Below, piece after piece: positions 51,841 to 61,101 of a stretch of 61,313 nucleotides of DNA; within the stretch, counting starts at the first letter, position 1; every line of letters begins with the position of its first letter. A model generated the notes under the pieces. It did no database searches, had not been told where the DNA came from, and was given only the letters and a program-made list of their open reading frames with translations. The position numbers were made by a program, and so were the translations under genes. This DNA is from CAYQOX01 sp964419335 (GTDB lineage: Bacteria > Hinthialibacterota > Hinthialibacteria > Hinthialibacterales > Hinthialibacteraceae). The stretch is taken from positions 1 through 61,313 of the forward strand of contig CAYQOX010000030.1 of NCBI GenBank assembly GCA_964419335.1. The letters run 5' to 3'.

Positions 51841-53760
51841 TTACCACAGTCTGAGATTGACCTTCCCCTTTCCCAATTTCTTAAACGGTCCCGGGGTGGG
51901 GCTGGATTCATCCCGCTTGCTTTCATAGAAATCCGTATCAATCACAATCGGCGTACCATCGGGGTTTTCAAACCCGAGTTTTGGAATCTGAACTTCTCCC
52001 AATCGTCCCGATGAGACCAGCGAGGTATGGGCTTTGTCTAAATCCTCTTCCAAAGAAAGAGTAAGAAAAACCTTATCTCCTTCTTCCTGAATCTCAGGCT
52101 TGGGGTTTTGCTCCGTCAAAAGAAGCGCATTCTTCTCCAAATAAGAAGGTTGAGCCCCGTGAAAAAAGACATTCCCGTCTGTCTTTGTTGGATACTCGCG
52201 CACGTTATAAACCCACAAACCATAGCCGCTTAATCCCTCAAAACTCTTCTCATCATCCCGTGGGATCTTTTCAGGCACTTCTCCATCACCAATAAATATA
52301 TTGTTAAAGAAACGGTTGTCTCCTCCAAGTATTTTCGTAATCCCCACTAACTCTGTTGAATGGGCTTCATGATATGGGGTCGATCGATTCAAAATCGGAC
52401 GGCTTTCAACCTTGCCCGCAAATAAGTTATGAACATAAGCGCCACCTTGCGACCAATCCCGCAAGCTAACCTCCGAGAGGAAGATATTGTTATCCACCAT
52501 AAATGGTCCATGATTCACTTCCACAAAGAGATCATCCGTAGTATTGTCATAACAAATATTTCGGCTTAATCGCGTCCCCTGCGCCATCCAATCCATCCAT
52601 AATCCACGGCCGGTATTATGAATAAGATTATTCCGGAGAATCATATCGATCGAGGCATGGATTTTAATCCCCGCCATTTCCGCCCCAGTAAATTGGCGCC
52701 GCGTCCAAATATCATAAATGTGATTGTTTTCAATCCGGCTAAAAATCCCGCCTAGGCTGCCACATATTCCCGTTTGCCCACAGTTATAAATCGTATTGTT
52801 CCTCACCATATGCGAACCGATCGTTTCCCGAGACCACCCAGCCTTTAAAGCACGTATGATCACTTCATTGTAATGAGTCGCACCGTCCTTACTGGGATCA
52901 TTGCTCCACACATTATGTCCGGTCTCCCGATCTTTCCCCAACGTGATCCCTGAACAGCGAGAATCATGAATGATATTGTCTTCAATAATCCAGCCTTTGC
53001 TCCAATGGGTGCCGATCAATCCAATTTGTTCCGCTGTAGGAGCCGCCCATTGCGTGGCCGCTTGGCACAAACGAAAGCCTCGAATGGTGATGTAATTGCG
53101 TCCCGGTTCATCAGGATAAAAGCAGCTGTCCCGCACATTGATTTCTACCCATTCCTCATTCGGATTTCTGCCTTGAAAATTCGCGTAAATATAGGTATTT
53201 TTTTCGTCACTTTCACAAAACCAACTCAAGAGAGCAACCTCCGGTTCCCGCGCATCTTCATAAGGCTGCGGATCCAGCACCCGTTCCAAAAGATGCGTCT
53301 CAAACAGGGCTTCTCCATTCAGATAAACCGCCCCCGTGTGATGAGCTCTTCCCTTATCCTTAAACCAATCCCCCTCAATCAACGTCGTGTACGGGTTAGA
53401 TTCTCCAAAGAACGAATTGGGTAAAGTCACCTTCCATACATCACCCACAAAGGGTTCCCACGTATCAATCCTCTCTGATCCCTTGATCATCACCTCTTCC
53501 CCATCCGCAGCCTGATACACGATCCGCTTGTCATCCGCCTCACCCCCGCGAGGAGGTACAATCTTCTCACGGTAGGTGCCTTCATGTACGGTGATGATAT
53601 CGCCCGCTTGGGCGGCATCGGCCGCGGCCGAGATCGTGCGCAAAGGCTCGGAGAGCGAGCCGTCATTTTCATCGCTACCCTCCACCGAGACATGGAACTC
53701 GCGCGCCGGCAGGGTTTGTACCACGATTGCCATAAAGAGAAACGTATAGAGTGTCTTCAT
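51841..53760 (-). CDS. Secreted right-handed beta-helix protein (polysaccharide lyase-like)
   Basis: A 639-residue protein with a signal peptide (ending TLPARE). The DUF1565-type start DGSLSEPLRTISAAADAAQA is followed by AGDIITVHEGTYREKIVPP. Parbhx1-like coils then run about 220-480 (IIEDNIIHDSRCSGITLG, VRNNTIYNCGQTG, RIENNHIYDIW, LRNNLIHNTGRGL, VDNNIFLSE). This fold is found in pectate lyases, alginate epimerases and carrageenases. I cannot assign catalytic residues. A C-terminal beta domain follows. GGAG lies 6 bp before the ATG. It is read with two sulfatase genes upstream (25-bp gap), suggesting joint breakdown of a sulfated polysaccharide. Confidence 0.85.
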   Translation of the reverse strand: MKTLYTFLFMAIVVQTLPAREFHVSVEGSDENDGSLSEPLRTISAAADAAQAGDIITVHEGTYREKIVPPRGGEADDKRIVYQAADGEEVMIKGSERIDTWEPFVGDVWKVTLPNSFFGESNPYTTLIEGDWFKDKGRAHHTGAVYLNGEALFETHLLERVLDPQPYEDAREPEVALLSWFCESDEKNTYIYANFQGRNPNEEWVEINVRDSCFYPDEPGRNYITIRGFRLCQAATQWAAPTAEQIGLIGTHWSKGWIIEDNIIHDSRCSGITLGKDRETGHNVWSNDPSKDGATHYNEVIIRALKAGWSRETIGSHMVRNNTIYNCGQTGICGSLGGIFSRIENNHIYDIWTRRQFTGAEMAGIKIHASIDMILRNNLIHNTGRGLWMDWMAQGTRLSRNICYDNTTDDLFVEVNHGPFMVDNNIFLSEVSLRDWSQGGAYVHNLFAGKVESRPILNRSTPYHEAHSTELVGITKILGGDNRFFNNIFIGDGEVPEKIPRDDEKSFEGLSGYGLWVYNVREYPTKTDGNVFFHGAQPSYLEKNALLLTEQNPKPEIQEEGDKVFLTLSLEEDLDKAHTSLVSSGRLGEVQIPKLGFENPDGTPIVIDTDFYESKRDESSPTPGPFKKLGKGKVNLRLW

Positions 53761-53785
53761 CTTTTACTCCATTCCATCTCAAACA

Positions 53786-55399
53786 TTATTGTTTTTTCTC
53801 GCGCATGAAGGGACGAACATGATTTTCCTTCGCCCATTCTTCATAAATCGCGATCAGTTCTTTTTTCTTCTTCGGATACAAGGCACTGAGATCGTTCAAC
53901 TCCGTGCGGTCTTCTTTTAAGTGATAAAGTTCCCACTCCAAATCCGGCTTGGCCGCCACCAGTTTCCAATTGCCAACCCGTACCCCGCGATTGCGCACAT
54001 GCTCCCAATACAACGGAGTCTCGCGAGACAAAGTATCCCCTTCAAAAGCCTTGCGTAAACTGATTCCTTTCGCAGGCGTAATCTCATTCCCATGGTAGGT
54101 TTGCGGATACTCGGCGCCGCAGTAATCCACCAGGGTGGGCATGAGATCAATAATATGCCCAACCTGCTCGCACATTTGCCCCGCCGCTATGCCCTGAGGA
54201 TAATGGGCGATCAAGGGAGTGGCGATGCCCCCTTCATGAATAAACTGCTTGTACTTGCGAAATGGAACATTGCTTAATTCCGCCCCCATATAGCCATAGC
54301 AGGGGAAAGAGTTCGGCCCTCCAGGAATACCGTCAAAATGGGGAAATTCCGGCGTCGTATGACATCCACCATTATCCGAAAGAAAGAGAATCAGAGTATT
54401 TTCATACACGCCCATCTGCTTGAGCTGCTTAATCACCCGGCCAATGTTTTGATCCATACGGTCAATCATCGCCGCGTAGATCTCCATCTCCAGTTCAAAT
54501 TCATCGCGCGTTTCTTGATCCGCCTCTTCCCACGATGTCACCTTGTCATCCAGAGGCGCCATGTGCAAATCCTCCCGGAACATCCCCATCTGCTTTTGCC
54601 GTTCAAAGCGTTCTTCCCGGAGTTTGTCCCACCCCGCAGAAAAACGCCCCTTGTACTTCTCGATATCTTCAGGAAAAGCATGCAAGGGCCAATGAGGACA
54701 GGTGTAAGGCAAATAGAGAAAGAAGGGCTCCTCTTTTTGGTGTTCTTGTAAAAATTGGATTGCGTAATCCGTGAAGGCATCGGTCATATAAAAGCCCTCA
54801 TTGCGCTTCCACATTTCTTCGCTCGTGGGCCTGATTTCATACGGCTCCTCATCCAGAAGATAGGTTTGATTCGTAGATGGGTCCCGGTAATTAATATTAT
54901 TAAAGAAATTGCTCGCTCCGTTGATCAATCCATAATAGCGGTCAAATCCCCGATCCAGCGGCCAATTCCCTTTTTCACGACCTACATGCCATTTCCCTGA
55001 AAGGTAGGTTTTGTACCCCGCTGATTTCAGCACCTCCGCCATAGTCACACTTTGTTCATTGATATAGCCCTGATACTCCGGCCTGCCCAAGTCGCTGTCC
55101 ATCTGCCCGACTCCGGCTTGCTGTGGATATAACCCCGTCAGCAACGAGGCACGCGTCGGGCAGCAGCGCGCAGCGTTATAGAACTGGGTAAACTTCACCC
55201 CCTTGGACGCCAAACCATCAAGATTCGGGGTGTTTATCTCTCCCCCATAGCAACCCAAATCAGAATACCCCATATCATCGGCGAGAATCACAATCACGTT
55301 TGGCCCTTGCTTCTCAGCCCCCATCGCCTGCGGGCTCAACGCGCACGCAAGCGAACCAAGCCCAATCGTCTTCAACGTCTCCCGTCGTGTCTGTTTCAT
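53786..55399 (-). CDS. Tat-exported formylglycine sulfatase
   Basis: A 537-residue sulfatase with a twin-arginine leader (KQTRRETLKTIGLGSLACAL). The metal site ADDMGYSDLGCYG, the formylglycine motif CCPTRASLLTG and the second metal site FLSDNGGCH are intact, as is GKWHVG for substrate and metal contacts. Such enzymes hydrolyse sulfate esters after the cysteine is oxidised to formylglycine. The length suggests an arylsulfatase-type member acting on carbohydrates. It follows the other sulfatase gene by 16 bp and precedes the beta-helix gene by 25 bp, so the three form one operon. Confidence 0.93.
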   Translation of the reverse strand: MKQTRRETLKTIGLGSLACALSPQAMGAEKQGPNVIVILADDMGYSDLGCYGGEINTPNLDGLASKGVKFTQFYNAARCCPTRASLLTGLYPQQAGVGQMDSDLGRPEYQGYINEQSVTMAEVLKSAGYKTYLSGKWHVGREKGNWPLDRGFDRYYGLINGASNFFNNINYRDPSTNQTYLLDEEPYEIRPTSEEMWKRNEGFYMTDAFTDYAIQFLQEHQKEEPFFLYLPYTCPHWPLHAFPEDIEKYKGRFSAGWDKLREERFERQKQMGMFREDLHMAPLDDKVTSWEEADQETRDEFELEMEIYAAMIDRMDQNIGRVIKQLKQMGVYENTLILFLSDNGGCHTTPEFPHFDGIPGGPNSFPCYGYMGAELSNVPFRKYKQFIHEGGIATPLIAHYPQGIAAGQMCEQVGHIIDLMPTLVDYCGAEYPQTYHGNEITPAKGISLRKAFEGDTLSRETPLYWEHVRNRGVRVGNWKLVAAKPDLEWELYHLKEDRTELNDLSALYPKKKKELIAIYEEWAKENHVRPFMREKKQ

Positions 55400-55415
55400 A
55401 GTCTCTAGCCCTCAC

Positions 55416-56894
55416 TTAACGATAGCGTTTCCCTTCAGGTTTCTCCGGTTCAATCTGCGGAACCGGGTCTGTACGGTTGGCCTTCACCCACGCATCCAGT
55501 TCTTTTACCACATCCGGGTGCTGCTCGGCAAGGTTATGTTCTTCGGCGAGGTCTTTGGATAAGTCATACAGCTGCCACGGCTGTTCATTATCATGGCGTA
55601 GCAGCTTCCAGTCTTGATGCCGCAGCGCCTGCATCCTCCCCGTATACTCTTTCTTGCCCCAGTTATACTTTGGCCATTCCCAATACATATGGCTATGCTT
55701 CTCTTGCTCTTGTTCTTTCCCCATCAAGGTAGGCACAATCGACACTCCATCGATTTCCTCGGGCATACGACCTTCCACCCCCGCCAACTGTGCCGCCGTC
55801 GGCAAAAAATCAGGAAAATAAGTGAGCAAGTCACTCACCTGTCCTGCTTTGATCTTCCCCGGCCAGCGGGCGATCAAAGGCACCCGAATCCCACCTTCAT
55901 GCATGGATCGCTTATTTCCCGTCAAGGGTCCGCTTGAATCCAGGCTGCCTTCGAACCGGTTCGACGCGCCATTATCGGAACAGAAAAAGACGATCGTATT
56001 GTCTTCAATCTCAAGTTCCTTCAACAAGTCAAGCGTTTCCCCCACATGACGATCGGCAATCATGTTGAACGCGGCATGAATTTTGGCGTTCATCGGCCAG
56101 GGTTTATCCTTCACCGCCTGCCATGCGGGATCCTCGCGTGGAAGTTCATACCGCGCGTGCGGCGGCGTCCAAGGCGCATAACAGAAGAAGGGCTTGTCCT
56201 TATTCTCACGGATAAATTGTTTCATGCGGTCAAAGATCAAATCATGCGAGAACTGCCGTTCCTTCCCCTGGCTCTCCTTGGGCATGGGTCCGCTCTCATT
56301 ATGGTGTTCATAAAAATTTTCATTTCCCTCAAGCGGTACTTTCTTTCCCGTATCAATCAAATACTCAGGGTAGAAATAATGCGCGTGGATTTGATGATAA
56401 TACCCAAAAAACTCATCAAACCCTTGTTTCTCGGGCACCCCTTCTGTATCCAGATCCCCCAATCCCCATTTACCAAAGCCGCCGCAGGTATAACCCGCTT
56501 GCTTCAAGACTTCCGCCACGGTCACACTTTCCTCCGGCAGGGGAATCCCTCCCGTATTTCCACGCACGGGAGTATGCCCCATGTGCTGCCCTGTCATTAA
56601 CGTACTGCGTGCAGGGGCACACACAGTACAGCCGGCATAAGCCTGGGTAAATCGAATCCCTTCCTCGGCCATACGGTCAATGTTGGGCGTGGGATAGGCA
56701 TCCTGCCCATAACACCCCACATCTGCCCAGCCCATATCATCCACAATAATAAAAACAATGTTCGGCTTAGAGACCTCCGCTTGACTCCAGGCATAAGGCG
56801 CCATCCCCACCCCCGCCATAATGGCCAAGGATTTTTTCAAAAAATCACGCCGCGGCTGGCGCAAGGGTAAATAATTCTCATCCTTCTTATTCAT
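55416..56894 (-). CDS. Tat-exported formylglycine sulfatase
   Basis: A 492-residue sulfatase with a twin-arginine leader (QPRRDFLKKSLAIMAGVG). The first metal site is FIIVDDMGWADVGCYG, the formylglycine motif CAPARSTLMTG, and the second metal site FFCSDNGASN. FGKWGLGDL matches the lysine-containing substrate loop. ATG 56894 is preferred because GGAGG lies 6 bp before it; the ORF extends to 56912 only through that site. It is the first gene of the sulfatase/beta-helix operon. Relative to the sulfatase at 53786-55399 it is a distinct subfamily, suggesting cleavage of sulfate at different positions. Confidence 0.93.
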   Translation of the reverse strand: MNKKDENYLPLRQPRRDFLKKSLAIMAGVGMAPYAWSQAEVSKPNIVFIIVDDMGWADVGCYGQDAYPTPNIDRMAEEGIRFTQAYAGCTVCAPARSTLMTGQHMGHTPVRGNTGGIPLPEESVTVAEVLKQAGYTCGGFGKWGLGDLDTEGVPEKQGFDEFFGYYHQIHAHYFYPEYLIDTGKKVPLEGNENFYEHHNESGPMPKESQGKERQFSHDLIFDRMKQFIRENKDKPFFCYAPWTPPHARYELPREDPAWQAVKDKPWPMNAKIHAAFNMIADRHVGETLDLLKELEIEDNTIVFFCSDNGASNRFEGSLDSSGPLTGNKRSMHEGGIRVPLIARWPGKIKAGQVSDLLTYFPDFLPTAAQLAGVEGRMPEEIDGVSIVPTLMGKEQEQEKHSHMYWEWPKYNWGKKEYTGRMQALRHQDWKLLRHDNEQPWQLYDLSKDLAEEHNLAEQHPDVVKELDAWVKANRTDPVPQIEPEKPEGKRYR

Positions 56895-57067
56895 AATCTT
56901 CCTCCACACCAAAATCCTTTTCTTTTCTCATACGATTTTTTTAACCTGATTCCATTGATCTTCATTTATCCTTTATGAGAACATGGTTTTAAAACAAAAT
57001 AAAGCATTCGATGGAGGAAAGATTCTGTGAGTTGATCGAGAAATCAATCCAGAAAGGAATAATCCAA

Positions 57068-57646
57068 ATGAATGGAAAGGCTTTTACTCTGATTGAATTG
57101 CTCATCGTGGTGGCCATCATCGGCATTCTCGCCGCCATCGCGGTTCCTAATTTCCTCAACGCCCAAGTTCGCGCCAAGGTGGCGCGCACCGAAAGCGATA
57201 TGCGCGCCATCGACCAAGCCATCCGTATGTATACCCTGGATCACAACATCTACCCCATTCGCGGCGGCTGGATGGACAAACGCTATATCCCTCTCACCAC
57301 CCCCGTCTCTTATCTCTCCTCGGTTCCCCTTGATCCTTTCAACACCAATCCCCAGGACACCTCTACCGGCGCTAAAGACAGCAACAATCGCAAAGGCAAC
57401 TACGACTATTGGACTCGACTGTGGGCGAGCGGCAGCGATAGCCGCGTCGGCAGCGGTTATTGGCAGCAATGCACCGCCTTCCCCGCCAATCGCTACGAGT
57501 GGCAATTGCGGGGATTTGGCCCCACCTCCAAATGGGTGCCCAACCTGATCTACTCCAACGGTCACCCCAAAGCGGGCGAATATATTAGCTACGACATGAG
57601 CAATGGGTTATACAGCGAGGGCAACATCGTTCGCTACAGCCCATAA
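57068..57646 (+). CDS. Type IV pilin-like/pseudopilin secreted protein
   Basis: A 192-residue protein starting MNGKAFTLIELLIVVAIIG, a prepilin leader with cleavage expected after KA (alanine at -1 instead of glycine) and a classic N-terminal helix (to about residue 40). A globular domain rich in Tyr, Trp and Gly follows (DMRAIDQAIRMYTLDHN, then ISYDMSNGLYSEGNIV near the end). Its DMSNGLxSxG tail is typical of the numerous pilin-like proteins of Planctomycetes-like and candidate-phylum genomes. ATG 57068 follows AGAAAGGA by 9 bp. The longer frame from 57011 adds an unlikely leader. Role in pili, secretion or surface display is unknown. Confidence 0.85.
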   Translation: MNGKAFTLIELLIVVAIIGILAAIAVPNFLNAQVRAKVARTESDMRAIDQAIRMYTLDHNIYPIRGGWMDKRYIPLTTPVSYLSSVPLDPFNTNPQDTSTGAKDSNNRKGNYDYWTRLWASGSDSRVGSGYWQQCTAFPANRYEWQLRGFGPTSKWVPNLIYSNGHPKAGEYISYDMSNGLYSEGNIVRYSP

Positions 57647-57793
57647 GCACCCACCACTTCCGCATTGCTTACAGCCTCTGACTCGATTTGGAGAAAATGA
57701 AATATACTTTCCCGCCCCCTTCCCAAATCCACCCCATTTTGATTACCCTTAAGGGAAACAAACACCCTCAAGAAACCCATTGGAGCGCTTACC

Positions 57794-59059
57794 ATGTTTC
57801 GCCAAATTCTATTCCTATTCACATGCACCAGCCTGCTTGGCATACCTCCCGGTCTTCTTACCCACGCCGAAGAGTTACCCCCTGTAGAAGCCATCACCGA
57901 AGGGCCAAACTTTCATTGGTTCGGCTATTACGACAAATGGCAGTTCGATCCCACCGACCGCTTTGTATTAGGAATGGAGGTCGATTTCGAGGGACGCAGC
58001 CCCAAACCCGATGACGTTATCCGTATTGGCATGGTTGATCTCGAAGATGATAACCGTTGGATTGAACTGGGTACCTCCCGCGCCTGGGGATGGCAACAAG
58101 GCTGTATGCTCCAATGGCTGCCCGGATCGATGTCCAAAATCATCTGGAACGACCGCCAAGGCGATCGCTTCGTCTGCCACATCCTCGACGTTTTCACCCG
58201 CGAAAAACGCACCCTGCCCTACCCCATCTATTCCGTCAGTCCCGACGGCCAAACGGCCGTCACCGCTGATTTTCGCCGCATCCAAGACACCCGCCCCGGC
58301 TATGGCTATGCGGGCTTGGAAGATCCCTATCATGACGAACTCGCCCCCGAGGATTCCGGCATCTGGAAGGTCGATCTGGAAACCGGCGAGGCGGATTTAA
58401 TCATTTCCCTCGCCCAAATTGCGCAAGTTCCCCATGAATACGGACAAGAGGGAGAACTGGAAAACTCTAAGCATTGGTTTAACCACCTGCTCTTCAACAC
58501 CGACGGCAGCCGCTTCATCTTTCTCCACCGCTGGACCCCGCAAGACAAAGAAAAATACCAAGGCGTTGGTGGTTTCGGCACCCGCATGCTCACCGCCTCC
58601 CCGGACGGCGGCGATATTCGCATCGTCGATCCCTACGGCAAAACTTCGCATTTTATCTGGCGCGATCCCACCCACATTCTCGCCTGGGCATGGCACCCCT
58701 CGCATGAAAGCGCGTTTTATCTCTATGAAGACGGCAGCGATCAAGTCGAAGTGGTCGGCAACGAGGTGATGACCAAAAATGGCCATTGCACCTACCTTCC
58801 CCACACCCATAACGAATGGATCCTCAACGACACGTACCCGGACGGCGACCGTAACCAAACCGTGTATATTTATCACATCCCCACCCAGCGAAAAATTGAG
58901 TTGGGACATTTCCATTCCCCCAAGGCATACAAAGGCGAATGGCGCTGTGACACTCACCCGCGTTACAGCCGCGATGGACGCATGGTTTGCATCGACTCTC
59001 CTCACGGCAGCAACGGCCGCCAAATGTATATTATTGATCTTCGGAGTATGATTGAATAA
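57794..59059 (+). CDS. Secreted beta-propeller protein, PL22/TolB-like
   Basis: A 421-residue protein with a signal peptide (ending LLTHAEE). Six to seven blades can be traced by repeats such as FHWFGYYDKWQFDPTDRFVL, YSVSPDGQTAVTADFRR, LLFNTDGSRFIFLHRW and HTHNEWILNDTYPDGDR. The histidines in HWFNHLLF and THNEW recall the metal-binding positions of family 22 oligogalacturonide lyases, but I cannot confirm the full site. Many relatives of unknown function exist in polysaccharide-degrading bacteria. GGAG lies about 10 bp before the ATG. Neighbouring sulfatases support a carbohydrate role. Confidence 0.75.
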   Translation: MFRQILFLFTCTSLLGIPPGLLTHAEELPPVEAITEGPNFHWFGYYDKWQFDPTDRFVLGMEVDFEGRSPKPDDVIRIGMVDLEDDNRWIELGTSRAWGWQQGCMLQWLPGSMSKIIWNDRQGDRFVCHILDVFTREKRTLPYPIYSVSPDGQTAVTADFRRIQDTRPGYGYAGLEDPYHDELAPEDSGIWKVDLETGEADLIISLAQIAQVPHEYGQEGELENSKHWFNHLLFNTDGSRFIFLHRWTPQDKEKYQGVGGFGTRMLTASPDGGDIRIVDPYGKTSHFIWRDPTHILAWAWHPSHESAFYLYEDGSDQVEVVGNEVMTKNGHCTYLPHTHNEWILNDTYPDGDRNQTVYIYHIPTQRKIELGHFHSPKAYKGEWRCDTHPRYSRDGRMVCIDSPHGSNGRQMYIIDLRSMIE

Positions 59060-59397
59060 AGTCTAATTTTCGCATCATGGCAAACCTCTATAAAACGTAT
59101 GGGCTCTTCAACAACACGACAGCCTTTTAAGGCTACCCCCTCGGGTGTCCAGCCCAAACGTAATCCCGAATAATGATGATCCTCAAATTCTACATATTGG
59201 GTCAGAGCCCCTTTATATTTACCTTCTCTTTCGAATTGTAAAAAAATCCCATCTCCGACTGAAGCGGGACAGTGAGAACTCGAAATAAATNNNNNNNNNN
59301 NNNNNNNNNNNNNNNNNNNNNNNNNNNNNNNNNNNNNNNNNNNNNNNNNNNNNNNNNNNNNNNNNNNNNNNNNNNNNNNNNNNNNNNNNNTCTTCAT
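59060..59397 (-). CDS. Gene fragment of unknown function split by the assembly gap
   Basis: On the minus strand an ATG at 59397 has a strong ribosome binding site (GGGAGGGG) and runs straight into the 100-N gap. On the other side, 59290-59060 reads as protein-like sequence (VGDGIFLQFEREGKYKGAL, then YVEFEDHHYSGLRLGWTPEG). Continuing, it would end at 59002, overlapping the propeller gene convergently by 58 bp. Whether both parts are one gene, and their frame, cannot be known because the gap size is uncertain. I do not recognise a family. Confidence 0.45.
59291..59390. other. Assembly gap (100 N)
   Basis: Exactly 100 Ns, the usual placeholder for a scaffold join of unknown length. Confidence 0.99.
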
Positions 59398-59712
59398 TAG
59401 CCCCTCCCAACGCTTAAAAATACAACAATCCCCTCAATCTCAACTTTAGCATCAGAAAACAATACCTCTACAAAAATTTTAAACTTTTCTGTCATCAATA
59501 ATATGAATACACTTCTTCTAATAATAAAATCCCCCATCCCACCAACCCATCATCCTGCCCATCTTCCCCATTATGCCCATCCTGATTCAGACAATAAAAT
59601 CCCTTCCCACCCCTTTTCTCCACTCATTGCCCAAAAGTACCTTGCAGGATACAATAAATCGTTTGTTCAACAAATGCACGCTGTGTAAAATTCAGTTTTC
59701 ACGAGGATACTT
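59398..59712. other. Intergenic region upstream of purA
   Basis: No gene. It is pyrimidine-rich and holds the purA promoter (59627-59655). The plus-strand frame at 59503-59688 has no ribosome binding site and reads as low-complexity His/Pro-rich sequence. Confidence 0.55.
59627..59655 (+). promoter_or_regulatory. Sigma-70-type promoter of purA
   Basis: TTGCCC (59627-59632) and TACAAT (59650-59655), exact 17-bp spacer, about 58 bp before the ATG. Confidence 0.6.
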
Positions 59713-61008
59713 ATGTCAATTGTCGTAACCGTCGGATGCCAATGGGGCGATGAAGGAAAAGGAAAGATTATCGATTTTCTCTGCAAAGACGCCGATGTGA
59801 TCGTACGCCATCAGGGGGGAAACAATGCCGGCCACACGATCCAAGTCGACGGCAAGGAATACATCTTCCACCTTATCCCCAGCGGCATCCTCAACCCCAA
59901 CACCATTAATGTCATTGGCAACGGAGTCGTCGTTGATCCTTTTATTCTTATGGAAGAATTGGATGATCTCGCTAATAAAGGACTTACCGTCACCCCCGAT
60001 CGCCTAAAAATTAGCGGCCAAGCCCACGTCATCATGCCCTACCACAAAACCTTGGACGCGTTGGAAGAAATTCGCCGCGGCGGCAAGGGCTTAGGAACCA
60101 CCAAACGTGGCATCGGCCCCGCCTATATGGACAAAGTCGGCCGCCTGGGACTCCGGCTCTTTGACTTATGCGATAAAAAAAGACGCCAAGAACGCTTGGA
60201 CGTGGTCCTTCCCCTGCGTAATAAAACCATCCAAAACGTATACGGCGGCGAACCCTTGGATGAGAAGCAACTGAATGACTCACTCGATGCCTGCTGTGAA
60301 AAACTTGCTCCCTTCATCACCGATACCATCGATATCATCGCCCAAGCCGTGAACGAAAACAAAAAAATCCTCTGCGAAGGAGCCCAAGGAACCTTACTCG
60401 ACATCGACTATGGAACCTATCCCTTCCTAACTTCCTCCAACACCACCGCGGGCGGAGTCTGCACCGGCGCCTCCATCCCCCCCACCCAAATCCAATCCAT
60501 CATCGGCATCGCTAAAGCCTATACCACCCGCGTAGGTGAAGGCCCCTTCCCCACCGAACTCCACGGTGAGAATGCCGATCGTTTGCGTAACGCCGGCCCC
60601 GTCGGCGAATACGGAGCGACCACAGGCCGCCCCCGCCGTTGTGGCTGGCTGGATGTATGCCTCCTGCGTTATGCCGCCCGGGTCTCGGGATTGACCGGCT
60701 TGGCTCTAACCCGCCTCGACATCATGAACGCTGTCACGGAAATCCAAGTTTGCACCCAATATGAAATCAATGGCCAAAAACACGACGTCTTCCCCGCAAA
60801 CATCAATATCCTTGACGAATGTAAACCGGTGTATGAAACCTTACCAAGCTGGGACGAAGACGTTTCCAATATCACAAAATTTGAGGAACTTCCCCAAAAC
60901 GCCCAACGCTACGTAAAAACGATCGAAAACTGGGTCGGCATTCCCGTCGTCATGATCTCGGTCGGCCCCGGCCGAAACCAAACCATTGTACGCGACCGCA
61001 TCTTTTGA
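59713..61008 (+). CDS. purA: Adenylosuccinate synthetase
   Basis: PurA makes adenylosuccinate from IMP, aspartate and GTP, the first step from IMP to AMP. 431 residues, normal length. The N-terminal GCQWGDEGKGKIID is the GTP-binding and catalytic-Asp loop, GGNNAGHTI the catalytic His loop. GTTKRGIGPAYMDK contacts IMP, TTGRPRRCGWLD and the C-terminal SVGPGRNQTI are family signatures. AGGA (59704-59707) precedes the ATG. It is single, with its own promoter and terminator. Confidence 0.97.
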   Translation: MSIVVTVGCQWGDEGKGKIIDFLCKDADVIVRHQGGNNAGHTIQVDGKEYIFHLIPSGILNPNTINVIGNGVVVDPFILMEELDDLANKGLTVTPDRLKISGQAHVIMPYHKTLDALEEIRRGGKGLGTTKRGIGPAYMDKVGRLGLRLFDLCDKKRRQERLDVVLPLRNKTIQNVYGGEPLDEKQLNDSLDACCEKLAPFITDTIDIIAQAVNENKKILCEGAQGTLLDIDYGTYPFLTSSNTTAGGVCTGASIPPTQIQSIIGIAKAYTTRVGEGPFPTELHGENADRLRNAGPVGEYGATTGRPRRCGWLDVCLLRYAARVSGLTGLALTRLDIMNAVTEIQVCTQYEINGQKHDVFPANINILDECKPVYETLPSWDEDVSNITKFEELPQNAQRYVKTIENWVGIPVVMISVGPGRNQTIVRDRIF

Positions 61009-61032
61009 GAAATTTTTATAGTGCAATAGAAA

Positions 61033-61064
61033 GAAAACCGTTGAGCTATCAACGGTTTTCTTTA
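61033..61064 (+). terminator. Terminator of purA
   Basis: A perfect 12-bp stem, GAAAACCGTTGA (61033-61044) with TCAACGGTTTTC (61049-61060), and a 4-nt loop, followed by TTTA. Confidence 0.85.
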
Positions 61065-61101
61065 TGCTAATATTTGTTTATTAAGTCTAAGGACGAAAGG
61101 G

